A DNA stretch of 64,000 nt from Gemmiger formicilis (GTDB lineage Bacteria > Bacillota > Clostridia > Oscillospirales > Ruminococcaceae). This document shows, in pieces, positions 17,391 through 25,612 of this stretch; position 1 is the first letter of the stretch; each line of letters starts with the position of its first letter. The stretch is from contig NZ_FUYF01000009.1 in NCBI RefSeq assembly GCF_900167555.1, positions 48,015-112,014 of the forward strand, given 5' to 3'. The notes under the pieces were generated by a model. That model had not been told where the DNA came from and searched no databases. It saw nothing but the letters and a program-made list of their open reading frames with translations. A program made the position numbers and the translations under genes.

Positions 17391-17406
17391 TTGACAATTA
17401 CGTCAA
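17391..17406 (+). promoter_or_regulatory. Candidate FabT/MarR operator at the acpP start site
   Basis: TTGACAATTACGTCAA is an inverted repeat (TTGAC, 6 bp, GTCAA) lying just after the -10 box, over the expected start of transcription. The last gene of the operon encodes a MarR-family protein. In streptococci FabT, also MarR-family, binds an inverted repeat in the fab promoters, so feedback control is a reasonable inference. The exact recognition sequence here is unproven. Confidence 0.5.
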
Positions 17407-17438
17407 ATTATTTAGTTAAATTATGTGAGGTACGTAAT

Positions 17439-17669
17439 ATGAGCTTTGAAGAAGTAAAAGAAGTATTTGTTGACACCCTGAACTGCGATGCTGATAAGGT
17501 CACAATAGATGCCAGCCTGACCGACGACCTGCAGGCGGACAGCCTGGATGCGGTAGAGCTGAACATGGCGTTTGAGGACAAGTTCGGCGTTACGATTGCC
17601 GATGAGGACCTGGGGACGCTCAAAACCGTGGGCGACATCTTCAACTATCTGGCTGCGCGGGCAGCCTGA
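17439..17669 (+). CDS. acpP: Acyl carrier protein
   Basis: A 76-residue acidic four-helix carrier protein. The serine of QADSLDAVELNM is the 4'-phosphopantetheine attachment site. It carries growing acyl chains for all the fab enzymes encoded after it. An upstream in-frame start exists at 17382, but it would lie within the -10 box, and the ATG at 17439 is preceded by GTGAGG. It is the first gene of the operon, followed by accD after 13 bp. Confidence 0.95.
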   Translation: MSFEEVKEVFVDTLNCDADKVTIDASLTDDLQADSLDAVELNMAFEDKFGVTIADEDLGTLKTVGDIFNYLAARAA

Positions 17670-17682
17670 AGGGTATTGCAAG

Positions 17683-18567
17683 ATGAGTGCCATTGAAAAG
17701 CTGTTCCCGACCAGCCCGCAGGAGCGCAGCTTTCAGATGAAAGCCCGCCGCGATGCCGGCACGGCTGCGCCCAACTGGGTGCCGCCGCAATTTGTCGAGT
17801 GCAAAAAATGCGGCCGCCGTGCCACGCGGCAGGTTTGGGTCAAGAGCCAGTATGTCTGCCCCAACTGCGGGGTGCATTTGGCAATCGGCGCCTATTATCG
17901 GCTCAGCACGGTTCTGGACCACGGAACATTTAAAGAGCTGAACCCGGACATTGCGCCCAACGATGTGCTGCATTTTCCCGATTATCAGGAAAAGCTGGCC
18001 GCTGCTTCGGTCAAGACCGGCCTGAAAGAAGCCGCCGTTACAGCAATCGGCAGGATCGGCGGCGTGCAGGCGGTGGTCGCTGTGCTGGACAGCCGTTTTT
18101 TTATGGGCAGCATGAGCACCGCTGTTGGTGAAAAGATCACACGTGCGATTGAGTACGCTGCCGACAAGCACCTGCCGCTCATCATTTTTTCTGCCAGTGG
18201 CGGCGCACGGATGCAGGAGGGCATTTTCAGCCTGATGCAGATGGCCAAAACCAGCGCCGCGCTGGAACGGTTCAACCGCAGCGGCGGGTTGTACATCAGC
18301 GTGCTGACCCACCCCACCACAGGCGGCGTCACGGCCAGCTTTGCCAGTCTGGGTGATATTACGCTCGCCGAACCGGGGGCACTTATCGGCTTTGCCGGGC
18401 CGCGCGTCATTGAACAGACCATCGGTGAAAAACTGCCCGACGGGTTCCAGCGCAGCGAGTTCCAGCTGGAACACGGTTTTGTGGATCAGGTCGTGCCGCG
18501 CACCGAGTTGAAAGAGGTCTTAACGCGGATCTTGCAGCTCCACACGCAGGGGAGGAAGCGCAGATGA
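17683..18567 (+). CDS. accD: Acetyl-CoA carboxylase carboxyltransferase subunit beta
   Basis: 294 residues. The N-terminal zinc ribbon is VECKKCGRR with CPNC about 18 residues later. FFMGSMSTAVGEKI, SASGGARMQEGIFSLMQM and LTHPTTGGVTASFASLGD form the carboxyltransferase core. With AccA it moves CO2 from carboxybiotin to acetyl-CoA to make malonyl-CoA. The ATG at 17683 gives the normal N-terminus; longer open frame overlaps acpP. It overlaps accA by 4 bp. Confidence 0.95.
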   Translation: MSAIEKLFPTSPQERSFQMKARRDAGTAAPNWVPPQFVECKKCGRRATRQVWVKSQYVCPNCGVHLAIGAYYRLSTVLDHGTFKELNPDIAPNDVLHFPDYQEKLAAASVKTGLKEAAVTAIGRIGGVQAVVAVLDSRFFMGSMSTAVGEKITRAIEYAADKHLPLIIFSASGGARMQEGIFSLMQMAKTSAALERFNRSGGLYISVLTHPTTGGVTASFASLGDITLAEPGALIGFAGPRVIEQTIGEKLPDGFQRSEFQLEHGFVDQVVPRTELKEVLTRILQLHTQGRKRR

Positions 18568-19523
18568 TCAAAGAAGTTTTGCAGCAGTTGGAACCGCTGG
18601 ACGCGCAGATCGACGCGCTGTGCAGCCGTGCCGATGACGCCGAAATGGCGAGCACGACCACCCATGCGGCTGAACTGGCTGAGCTTTCCGCAGAGGAAAA
18701 CACGCTTTTACAGCGCTGCACCTCGCTGACGCCGGAGGACCGTGTTTTTCTGGCCCGCCGCCCTGACCGCCCGCATATAACCGAAATGATCGACAACTTG
18801 TTTACCGACTTTTTTGAGCAGTGCGGTGACCGACAATGCAAAGAGGATGCGGCCATTTTGTGTGGGATCGCACGGTTCCACGGGATGCCCGTTACCGTTT
18901 TGGGGCACCGCAAAGGGACTACGCTGGAAGAAAACCTGCGCTGCAACTTTGGCATGCCGGGACCGGAGGGCTACCGCAAGGCCCTGCGCGTGATGAAACA
19001 GGCGGAAAAATTTCACCGTCCCATCATCACTTTTATTGACACTCCCGGTGCTTACCCCGGCAGGGATGCGGAAGAACGCGGCCAAGGGGAAGCCATTGCC
19101 CGCAACCTGATGGAGATGAGCGGCCTGACCGTCCCGGTGCTGGCCATTGTCACAGGCGAGGGGTCCAGCGGCGGCGCGCTGGGTCTGGGTGTTGCCAACC
19201 ACATTCTGATGCTGGAAAATGCCGTGTACTCAGTGCTCAGCCCCGAGGGGTTTGCCAGTATTCTGTGGAAAGATGCTTCCCGCAGCGGCGAGGCCTGCAC
19301 CATGATGAAGCTGACGGCACAGGACCTGTACGCAGATGGCATTGTGGAAGAAGTCATCCCCGAACCGCTGGGCGGCGCACAGCGTGGACGGCAGCTGCTT
19401 TTCAGCCGGTTGGACACTGCCATTGCGGTGCACCTTGCCGCCTTATGTAAGATGAGCGGCAAAGCGTTGGCAGACCAGCGCTACAAAAAATACCGCCGCA
19501 TCGGAGAAATGAGGGGCGCATGA
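18564..19523 (+). CDS. accA: Acetyl-CoA carboxylase carboxyltransferase subunit alpha
   Basis: 319 residues. FTDFFEQCGDRQCKEDAAI, NFGMPGPEGYRKALR, FIDTPGAYPGRDAEERGQG and GEGSSGGALGLGVAN are AccA signatures. It pairs with the AccD encoded just upstream. The biotin carboxyl carrier (accB) and biotin carboxylase (accC) are not in this operon and must be encoded elsewhere. It has 4-bp overlaps on both sides. Confidence 0.95.
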   Translation: MIKEVLQQLEPLDAQIDALCSRADDAEMASTTTHAAELAELSAEENTLLQRCTSLTPEDRVFLARRPDRPHITEMIDNLFTDFFEQCGDRQCKEDAAILCGIARFHGMPVTVLGHRKGTTLEENLRCNFGMPGPEGYRKALRVMKQAEKFHRPIITFIDTPGAYPGRDAEERGQGEAIARNLMEMSGLTVPVLAIVTGEGSSGGALGLGVANHILMLENAVYSVLSPEGFASILWKDASRSGEACTMMKLTAQDLYADGIVEEVIPEPLGGAQRGRQLLFSRLDTAIAVHLAALCKMSGKALADQRYKKYRRIGEMRGA

Positions 19524-20473
19524 AAGGCTTACAGCTGCTGGCTACCGGTGGGGCATTGCCCGGCCGTGTAGTGACGAACGAGGACTTGCGCCGACAGGTG
19601 GACACCAGCGACGAATGGATCACGACCCGCACCGGCATCTGCCAGCGCTATTACTGCACCGAAAACGAGGATGCCGCCACGCTGGCTATCACCGCCGCCC
19701 GTCAGGCCCTGACCCGCAGCGGTCTGGCGGCAAACGATATTGCCTGTTGTGTTGTGGCAACGCTCTCGTCCCCGACGGCTACCCCAAGCATTGCCTGCCG
19801 CGTACAGGCTGCCTTGGGTCTGCCGGAAGACCGGCCTGCCTTTGATGTGAATGCGGCCTGTTCTGGCTTTATTTATGCCGCCGCCGCGGCCCACGGGCTC
19901 CTGAGCACGCTGGGCGGGCGGTATGCGCTGGTCATTGGCTGCGAGGCACTCTCCCGCATGGTGGACCCGACTGACCGCACGACCTGTGTATTGTTTGGCG
20001 ACGGCGCGGGTGCGGCTGTTTTTGAGCTGGCCGAAAATGCACCGTTCGCCGTAACGTTAGGCGCACGGGGCAGTGAAGCGATCCGCGCGGGCGGCCCTGC
20101 GGCCTGCGATACCGCGCCCATTACGATGGACGGCAGGGCGGTTTTCCGCTTTGCCGTGGAGGCTATGCCGCGCTGTCTGCAAGCCGTGCTGGACCGCAGC
20201 CAAAAGACATTGTCTGATCTGGACTGGGTAGTCTGCCACCAGGCCAACAGCCGCATAATTGACCATTGTGTCAAAAGTTTACACGCAGAACCGTCAAAGT
20301 TTTACAAAAACATAAGCCGTCACGGCAACACCAGTGCTGCCAGCATCCCGATTGCCCTGCACGAAATGGCGGAAAGTGATCTGCTGCGACCCGGCCAGAC
20401 GCTGGCCTGCATCGGCTTTGGCGGCGGGCTGACATGGGGCGGGATACTGCTGACGTATGAGGGTAGAAAATGA
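19520..20473 (+). CDS. fabH: 3-oxoacyl-ACP synthase III
   Basis: 317 residues of the thiolase fold. The catalytic triad is visible: Cys114 in NAACSGFIYA, histidine in VVCHQANSRII and asparagine in HGNTSAASIP. It condenses acetyl-CoA (or branched acyl-CoA) with malonyl-ACP to begin chains. It overlaps both accA and fabK by 4 bp. Confidence 0.95.
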   Translation: MKGLQLLATGGALPGRVVTNEDLRRQVDTSDEWITTRTGICQRYYCTENEDAATLAITAARQALTRSGLAANDIACCVVATLSSPTATPSIACRVQAALGLPEDRPAFDVNAACSGFIYAAAAAHGLLSTLGGRYALVIGCEALSRMVDPTDRTTCVLFGDGAGAAVFELAENAPFAVTLGARGSEAIRAGGPAACDTAPITMDGRAVFRFAVEAMPRCLQAVLDRSQKTLSDLDWVVCHQANSRIIDHCVKSLHAEPSKFYKNISRHGNTSAASIPIALHEMAESDLLRPGQTLACIGFGGGLTWGGILLTYEGRK

Positions 20474-21411
20474 AGCTGCTCAATGAAATTTTAGGTACAA
20501 AATATCCCATTATACAGGGCGGCATGGCCAATATCGCCACGGGCGAGTTTGCCGCTGCCTGTTCCAACGCCGGGGCGCTGGGGCTGATCGGCTCCGGCGG
20601 CATGGACGCGGACTCCCTGCGGGAAAACATCCGCCGCTGCCGCGCACTGACCGACAAGCCCTTTGGCGTGAACATCATGCTGATGCACCCGCAGGCGGAT
20701 GAATTTGCCAAAATCGTGGTGGAGGAGGGCGTAAAGCTCGTCACCACCGGGGCGGGAAATCCGGGAAAGTACATGGCCGCGTGGAAAGCAGCCGGTATCA
20801 CGGTCATCCCCGTGGTGGCGGCAGCCATTTTGGCCAAACATCTGGAACCGCTCGGCATTGACGCCGTTATTGCCGAAGGTACCGAGAGCGGCGGCCATGT
20901 GGGCGAGATGACCACGATGGCACTTGTCCCGCAGGTCGTCGATGCCGTCCATGTGCCTGTCATTGCTGCGGGCGGCATTGCCGATGGACGAGGGCTGGCT
21001 GCTGCGCTGGCATTGGGGGCGTGCGGTGTGCAGGTCGGTACCTGTCTGCTGGCGAGCACCGAGTGCCCCATCCATGAAAACTATAAAGCCGCCCTGTTAA
21101 AAGCCCGCGACAGTGATACCATCGTGACCGGGCGCATCGGCGGCACCCCTGTGCGTGTACTGAAAAACCGCATGAGCCGCGAGTATGTCCGCCAGGAAAA
21201 GGCCGGGGCTGATAAAATGGCGCTGGAACGCTTTACTTTAGGCAGTCTGCGCAAGGCTGTGTTTGACGGTGACACCGAGAATGGCAGCCTGATGGCCGGA
21301 CAGGCCGCAGGGCTGCTGCACGAAGTCCGCCCGGTGGAAGAAATTCTTGCCGCGATGGTAAGCGAAGCCAAAGACTGCATCGCCGGGGTGTATAAGGAGA
21401 TTACCTTATGA
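20470..21411 (+). CDS. fabK: Enoyl-ACP reductase II (FMN-dependent)
   Basis: A 313-residue TIM-barrel flavoprotein of the nitronate monooxygenase/FabK family. [51 protein letters not shown] and [12 protein letters not shown] are typical of FabK. It performs the last reduction of each elongation cycle. The operon has no fabI-type gene, so FabK is the local enoyl reductase; this family is insensitive to triclosan. Confidence 0.93.
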   Translation: MKLLNEILGTKYPIIQGGMANIATGEFAAACSNAGALGLIGSGGMDADSLRENIRRCRALTDKPFGVNIMLMHPQADEFAKIVVEEGVKLVTTGAGNPGKYMAAWKAAGITVIPVVAAAILAKHLEPLGIDAVIAEGTESGGHVGEMTTMALVPQVVDAVHVPVIAAGGIADGRGLAAALALGACGVQVGTCLLASTECPIHENYKAALLKARDSDTIVTGRIGGTPVRVLKNRMSREYVRQEKAGADKMALERFTLGSLRKAVFDGDTENGSLMAGQAAGLLHEVRPVEEILAAMVSEAKDCIAGVYKEITL

Positions 21412-22346
21412 AACTAGCATTTTTATACGCCGGGCAGGGAAGCCAGCACGCCGGTATGGGCCGGGATCTTTACGAGACTTTCCCGGCTTTCCGCGCTGCT
21501 TTTGACGAAGCCGACGCGGCGGTGGATTTTGATTTGAAAGAAGTCTGCTTTACCGACGCAGCCGGTGTATTGAGCGAGACCCAATACACCCAGCCCTGCA
21601 TGACGGCGTTTGCCGCTGGCCTTACTGCCGTACTGCGGGAGGCAGGCGTCACACCGGATTATGCGGCAGGGCTGTCGCTGGGGGAGTATTCCGCCCTGGC
21701 CTGTGCGGGGGTGTTCGATGTGCAGACCGCAGTCGCTTTAACCGCTTTCCGCGGTAAGGCAATGGCTGCGGCTGCGGCGGGGCGCACCTGCGGGATGACA
21801 GCCGTTTTGGGGCTGGACGAAGCCCCCTTGCAGGCATGCTGCAATGCAGCCGCCGACGAAGGCGTTGTGCAGATCTGCAACTACAACTGCCCCGGCCAGC
21901 TGGTCATTGGCGGCGACAAGGCCGCTGTCGATGAAGCTGCCGAGTTGGCGCTTGCTGCCGGGGCACGGCGCTGCCTGCCGCTGAATGTCAGCGGCCCGTT
22001 CCATACCTCATTGATGCACCCGGCAGGGGATGCACTGCGGGAAAAATGTAAGGCTGTCCACTTTGCGCCGATGCAGTTCCCTGTGCTGTTCAACTGCCTG
22101 GGACACGAGATGGAGGAAACCGACACCATTGCCGCACTGCTGGAAAAACAGGTGCAGTCCGGCGTGCGTTGGGAGGTGACCGTCCGCCGTCTGGCAGAAT
22201 TGGGCGTGGACGCCGCCATTGAGATCGGTCCCGGCAGGGCGTTGACCGGGTTTGTCAAAAAGACTGTGGGCAGTGCTATCTCGTGCTATCCGGTGGAAAC
22301 TGCCGCGCAGCTGCAACAGCTGCTGCGCACCATGAAAGGAGCCTGA
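21408..22346 (+). CDS. fabD: Malonyl-CoA:ACP transacylase
   Basis: 312 residues. [19 protein letters not shown] at the N-terminus and the nucleophile elbow [15 protein letters not shown] are standard, with a histidine in SGPFHTSLM. It loads malonyl groups onto ACP. It overlaps fabK by 4 bp; fabG starts 2 bp after its stop. Confidence 0.95.
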   Translation: MKLAFLYAGQGSQHAGMGRDLYETFPAFRAAFDEADAAVDFDLKEVCFTDAAGVLSETQYTQPCMTAFAAGLTAVLREAGVTPDYAAGLSLGEYSALACAGVFDVQTAVALTAFRGKAMAAAAAGRTCGMTAVLGLDEAPLQACCNAAADEGVVQICNYNCPGQLVIGGDKAAVDEAAELALAAGARRCLPLNVSGPFHTSLMHPAGDALREKCKAVHFAPMQFPVLFNCLGHEMEETDTIAALLEKQVQSGVRWEVTVRRLAELGVDAAIEIGPGRALTGFVKKTVGSAISCYPVETAAQLQQLLRTMKGA

Positions 22347-22348
22347 CC

Positions 22349-23101
22349 ATGCCGCAAACCGAAAACTTGCGCCGTGCCGCTCTGGTTACGGGCGGGGCCA
22401 AAGGCATTGGCCGTGCCATTTGCCGGGCTTTGGCCGAAAACGGCATGAACATTGCCGTCAACTATGCCGGCAGCGCTGCCGCTGCCGAGGAAACAGCCGC
22501 AGCCTGCCGCGCCCTTGGCGTGCAGGCTGTCACGCTGCAGGCGGACGTGCGCAGCCCCGAAGCATGTCGGAAACTTGTAGAAGATACCGTTGCCGCTTTT
22601 GGGCGGATCGATGTGCTGGTCAACAACGCGGGCATTACCGCCGACAAATTGCTTCTGCGGATGACCGAAGCTGATTTTGACAATGTGCTTGCCACCAACC
22701 TGAAGGGGGCGTTCTTCTGCACCAAAGCGGCCTGCCGCTTTATGATGCACCAGCGGTATGGGCGCATCATCAGCGTCAGCAGTGTTGTCGGTCTGCACGG
22801 CAACGCGGGTCAGGCCAACTACGCAGCCAGCAAGGCGGGGCTGATCGGCCTGACGAAAAGCGCTGCCAAAGAGTATGCTGCCCGCAATATCACCGCCAAC
22901 GTTGTGGCTCCCGGTTTTATTGCAACAGATATGACCGCCGTGCTGTCAGAACCGGCCCGTGCCGCAGCACAAGCGGCCATCCCGGCAGGCAAAATCGGCC
23001 ATGCCGAGGATGTTGCGGCGGCGGTGGCTTTTCTGGCAGGGGAGCAGGCCGGGTATATTACCGGGCAGGTCCTTTGCGTTGACGGCGGAATGGGAATGTG
23101 A
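22349..23101 (+). CDS. fabG: 3-oxoacyl-ACP reductase
   Basis: A 250-residue short-chain dehydrogenase. LVTGGAKGIGRAICRAL binds NADPH, VLVNNAGIT follows, and the catalytic serine, tyrosine and lysine are in ISVSSVVGLHGNAGQANYAA and its continuation SKAG. Start at 22349 follows GAAAGGAGCC; longer open frame overlaps fabD. It reduces beta-ketoacyl-ACP. Confidence 0.95.
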   Translation: MPQTENLRRAALVTGGAKGIGRAICRALAENGMNIAVNYAGSAAAAEETAAACRALGVQAVTLQADVRSPEACRKLVEDTVAAFGRIDVLVNNAGITADKLLLRMTEADFDNVLATNLKGAFFCTKAACRFMMHQRYGRIISVSSVVGLHGNAGQANYAASKAGLIGLTKSAAKEYAARNITANVVAPGFIATDMTAVLSEPARAAAQAAIPAGKIGHAEDVAAAVAFLAGEQAGYITGQVLCVDGGMGM

Positions 23102-23109
23102 GGTGTGCA

Positions 23110-24360
23110 ATGGACACAAAAAAGAAACGCCGGGTCGTTATTACCGGCCTTGGCACGGTAAATCCTACCGGCAATACGGTGGCAGAAAGCTGGGCGAACA
23201 TTAAGGCAGGCCGCTGCGCAGTAGGACCGATCACGGCTTTTGATACGGCTGATTTTAAAGTAAAGCTGGCCGCAGAGGTCAAGGACTTTGACCCCGCCGC
23301 GCGCATCGACAAGCGCGAAACCCGCAAAATGGCACGCTTTACCCAGTTTGCCGTGGCTGCCGCCGACGAAGCTGTCCGCGACAGCGGCCTTGCGCTGGAA
23401 GAAATCGACCATACGCGGTTTGGCGTGATCCTTTCCAGCGGCATCGGCGGCCTGCCCACCATCGAGGAAGAACACACCCGCGGTCAGCAGCGCGGCTTTG
23501 AAAAGGTCAGCCCCTATTTTGTCCCCATGTCCATTGGCAATATGGCGGCGGGGCAGATCGCCATCCGTTTTGGCTTGCAGGGCATGTGCAGCTGCCCCAC
23601 CACCGCCTGTGCAGGCGGCACCAATGCAATCGGCGATGCGTTCCACCGTATCCGCGATGGATACGAGGACCGCATGCTCTGCGGCGGCAGCGAAAGCTGC
23701 ATCAGCCCGCTGGGCGTGGGCGGCTTTGCCAGCATGAAAGCCCTTTGCACGGCGGACGACCCGGCCCGGGCCTCGATCCCTTTTGATGCCCGCCGCAGCG
23801 GTTTTGTGATGGGCGAGGGCAGCGGCGTACTGCTGCTGGAAGAACTCGAGGCCGCCAAAGCGCGCCGTGCCAAAATTTATGCCGAGGTCGTGGGCTATGG
23901 CGCTAACTGCGACGCCTACCACTTTACCGCCCCGGCACCGGGCGGCGCAGGCGGTGCGGCCTGTATGCGGCTGGCGCTGGCTGACGGCGGGGTAGTGCCT
24001 GAACAGATCGGCTACATCAACGCCCACGGAACGTCCACCCACCTGAATGACAGCTGCGAGACAGCGGCCATCAAAACGGTGTTCGGCGGCCATGCGTACA
24101 AGCTGGCCGTGTCTTCTACCAAGTCGATGACCGGCCATCTGCTGGGCGGTGCAGGCGGGGTAGAGGGCATATTTACCGCGCTGGCTCTGCACGATGCCTT
24201 TTTGCCCGCCACCGTCAATTTGCAGGAGCCGGACCCGGAGCTGGATCTGGACTATATCCCCAACCATGGGCGCGCGGCGCAGGTGGAGTATGCCATGAGC
24301 GATAGTCTGGGCTTTGGCGGCCATAACGCCTGCGTGGTATTCAAACACTGGGAGGGATGA
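23110..24360 (+). CDS. fabF: 3-oxoacyl-ACP synthase II
   Basis: A 416-residue elongation condensing enzyme. VVITGLGTVNPTGNTVAES at the N-terminus, catalytic cysteine in TTACAGGTNAIGDAF, histidine in INAHGTSTHLND and second histidine in GHLLGGAGGVEG are all present. The ATG at 23110 is chosen because it gives the normal N-terminus and lies after a purine-rich stretch; a start 12 bp earlier is possible. Confidence 0.95.
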   Translation: MDTKKKRRVVITGLGTVNPTGNTVAESWANIKAGRCAVGPITAFDTADFKVKLAAEVKDFDPAARIDKRETRKMARFTQFAVAAADEAVRDSGLALEEIDHTRFGVILSSGIGGLPTIEEEHTRGQQRGFEKVSPYFVPMSIGNMAAGQIAIRFGLQGMCSCPTTACAGGTNAIGDAFHRIRDGYEDRMLCGGSESCISPLGVGGFASMKALCTADDPARASIPFDARRSGFVMGEGSGVLLLEELEAAKARRAKIYAEVVGYGANCDAYHFTAPAPGGAGGAACMRLALADGGVVPEQIGYINAHGTSTHLNDSCETAAIKTVFGGHAYKLAVSSTKSMTGHLLGGAGGVEGIFTALALHDAFLPATVNLQEPDPELDLDYIPNHGRAAQVEYAMSDSLGFGGHNACVVFKHWEG

Positions 24361-24362
24361 GG

Positions 24363-24821
24363 ATGAACTATACGCCAAATGAGCCGCCCCGAGCCATGAG
24401 CGCGGCAGAGATCGAAGAGATCCTGCCGCACCGTTACCCGTTTGCTTTGGTGGATAAGATCCTGGACTATACCCCCGGCCAATGGGCGCGGGGCGTCAAA
24501 TGCGTGACCCGCACGGAACCGTTTTTTGAGGGGCACTTTCCGGGACACCCCGTTATGCCCGGTGTGCTGATTCTGGAAGCGCTGGCCCAGACCGGGGCGG
24601 TAGCCGCGTTAAGCCTGCCGGAAAACCGCGGAAAGCTCGCCCTGTTCGGCGGCGTAAAAAACGCCCGTTTCCGTCGGCAGGTCATACCCGGCGATGTGCT
24701 GATATTGGAATGTGAGCTGATAGAACAGCATGGCCCGGTAGGCATCGGCAAGGCCACCGCATGGGTGGACGGCGTGCGCGCGGCCAACGCTGAGCTGACG
24801 TTTGTTCTCACGGATGCCTGA
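24363..24821 (+). CDS. fabZ: 3-hydroxyacyl-ACP dehydratase
   Basis: A 152-residue hot-dog protein with the active-site histidine in LPHRYPFALVDKIL and glutamate in MPGVLILEALAQTGA, plus FFEGHFPGHPVMPG. It dehydrates beta-hydroxyacyl-ACP. An ATG at 24357 overlaps the fabF stop, but GGGAGG lies directly against it, so 24363 is the better start. In many Clostridia accB and accC flank fabZ; here they do not. Confidence 0.95.
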   Translation: MNYTPNEPPRAMSAAEIEEILPHRYPFALVDKILDYTPGQWARGVKCVTRTEPFFEGHFPGHPVMPGVLILEALAQTGAVAALSLPENRGKLALFGGVKNARFRRQVIPGDVLILECELIEQHGPVGIGKATAWVDGVRAANAELTFVLTDA

Positions 24822-24885
24822 GGGCTGGTTTTACATGGCGGAATGTGCTATAATAAATCCACTAACCTACAGGGGGATTCTCGCT

Positions 24886-25329
24886 ATGCTGGACCAGACA
24901 TTCGGACGGGTATATACCAAATTCAAACTGCACTTCTATAAGCAGATCTTCAGTCGATTCGAGGATCGCGAGGCCACGCTGACGACGGTAGAATCTTTCT
25001 GCATGGAAGTCATCATGGCATTGGGCGAACCTACGATTGCGCAGTTCAGCCACATGATGAATCTTTCTACCCCCAACGCCGCGTATAAGATCAACTCACT
25101 GGTCAAAAAAGGCTATGTAGAGCGCATCCAATCCACCATCGACAAGCGGGAATACCGCCTGCGCCCGACCCAAAAGTACATTGATTACTATAACATCAGT
25201 TATTCCTACCTGCACCTTGTCATGGAGCGCGCTAAACAGCGCTTCGGTCCCGATGACCTGGCTAAATTGGAGGAAATGCTGCAAGTTGTCTCCGATGAGC
25301 TGATGCCGGAGATTCAACTGCCTGAATAA
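24886..25329 (+). CDS. MarR-family regulator, likely FabT-like
   Basis: A 147-residue winged-helix protein. EPTIAQFSHMMNLSTPNAAYK is the recognition helix region, and YVERIQSTIDKREYRLRPT is the wing. Its place after fabZ and the palindrome at the acpP start site suggest control of fatty acid synthesis by acyl-ACP levels, as with FabT in streptococci. A TATAAT at 24849-24854 may give it some independent expression, though its -35 box is weak. AGGGGG at 24871 supports the start at 24886. It carries no obvious ligand motif. Confidence 0.8.
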   Translation: MLDQTFGRVYTKFKLHFYKQIFSRFEDREATLTTVESFCMEVIMALGEPTIAQFSHMMNLSTPNAAYKINSLVKKGYVERIQSTIDKREYRLRPTQKYIDYYNISYSYLHLVMERAKQRFGPDDLAKLEEMLQVVSDELMPEIQLPE

Positions 25330-25367
25330 TTATACCGATTCTAAAATCGTCTGCGATGACGACCTAA

Positions 25368-25407
25368 GGCAATACCGCATAATTCCCGCGAATTATGCGG
25401 TATTGCC
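25368..25407 (+). terminator. Perfect 18-bp stem-loop after the fab operon
   Basis: GGCAATACCGCATAATTC pairs perfectly with its complement across a 4-nt loop (CCGC), followed by TTATATTTG. It could end transcription of the fab operon. Its left arm closely matches the left end of the repeat at 62676, so it may also be a relic of a mobile repeat. Confidence 0.6.
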
Positions 25408-25440
25408 TTATATTTGCTTACGCTACCCAGCGAAAGAATC

Positions 25441-25469
25441 TTGAAACGATTCCGCGACAATGCTATAAT
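25441..25469 (+). promoter_or_regulatory. Promoter of the hybrid sensor kinase gene
   Basis: TTGAAA at 25441-25446 and TATAAT at 25464-25469 are separated by 17 bp. AT-rich repeats with GTATAC and GTATATAC steps follow over the start region, a possible regulator site. The untranslated leader would be about 135 nt, with no recognised RNA element. Confidence 0.7.
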
Positions 25470-25612
25470 ACATACTGTATACGTTGGTATATACTGTGCA
25501 AGAAAGCTGCTGACAACCCGATGCGATGGAGGCTGCCATGACCTTCCTGAAATCGGCGGTGCGGAAATGAAATCAAAATGCAGCCGCCTGGGGCGGAGAA
25601 AGATGGGAAAGA

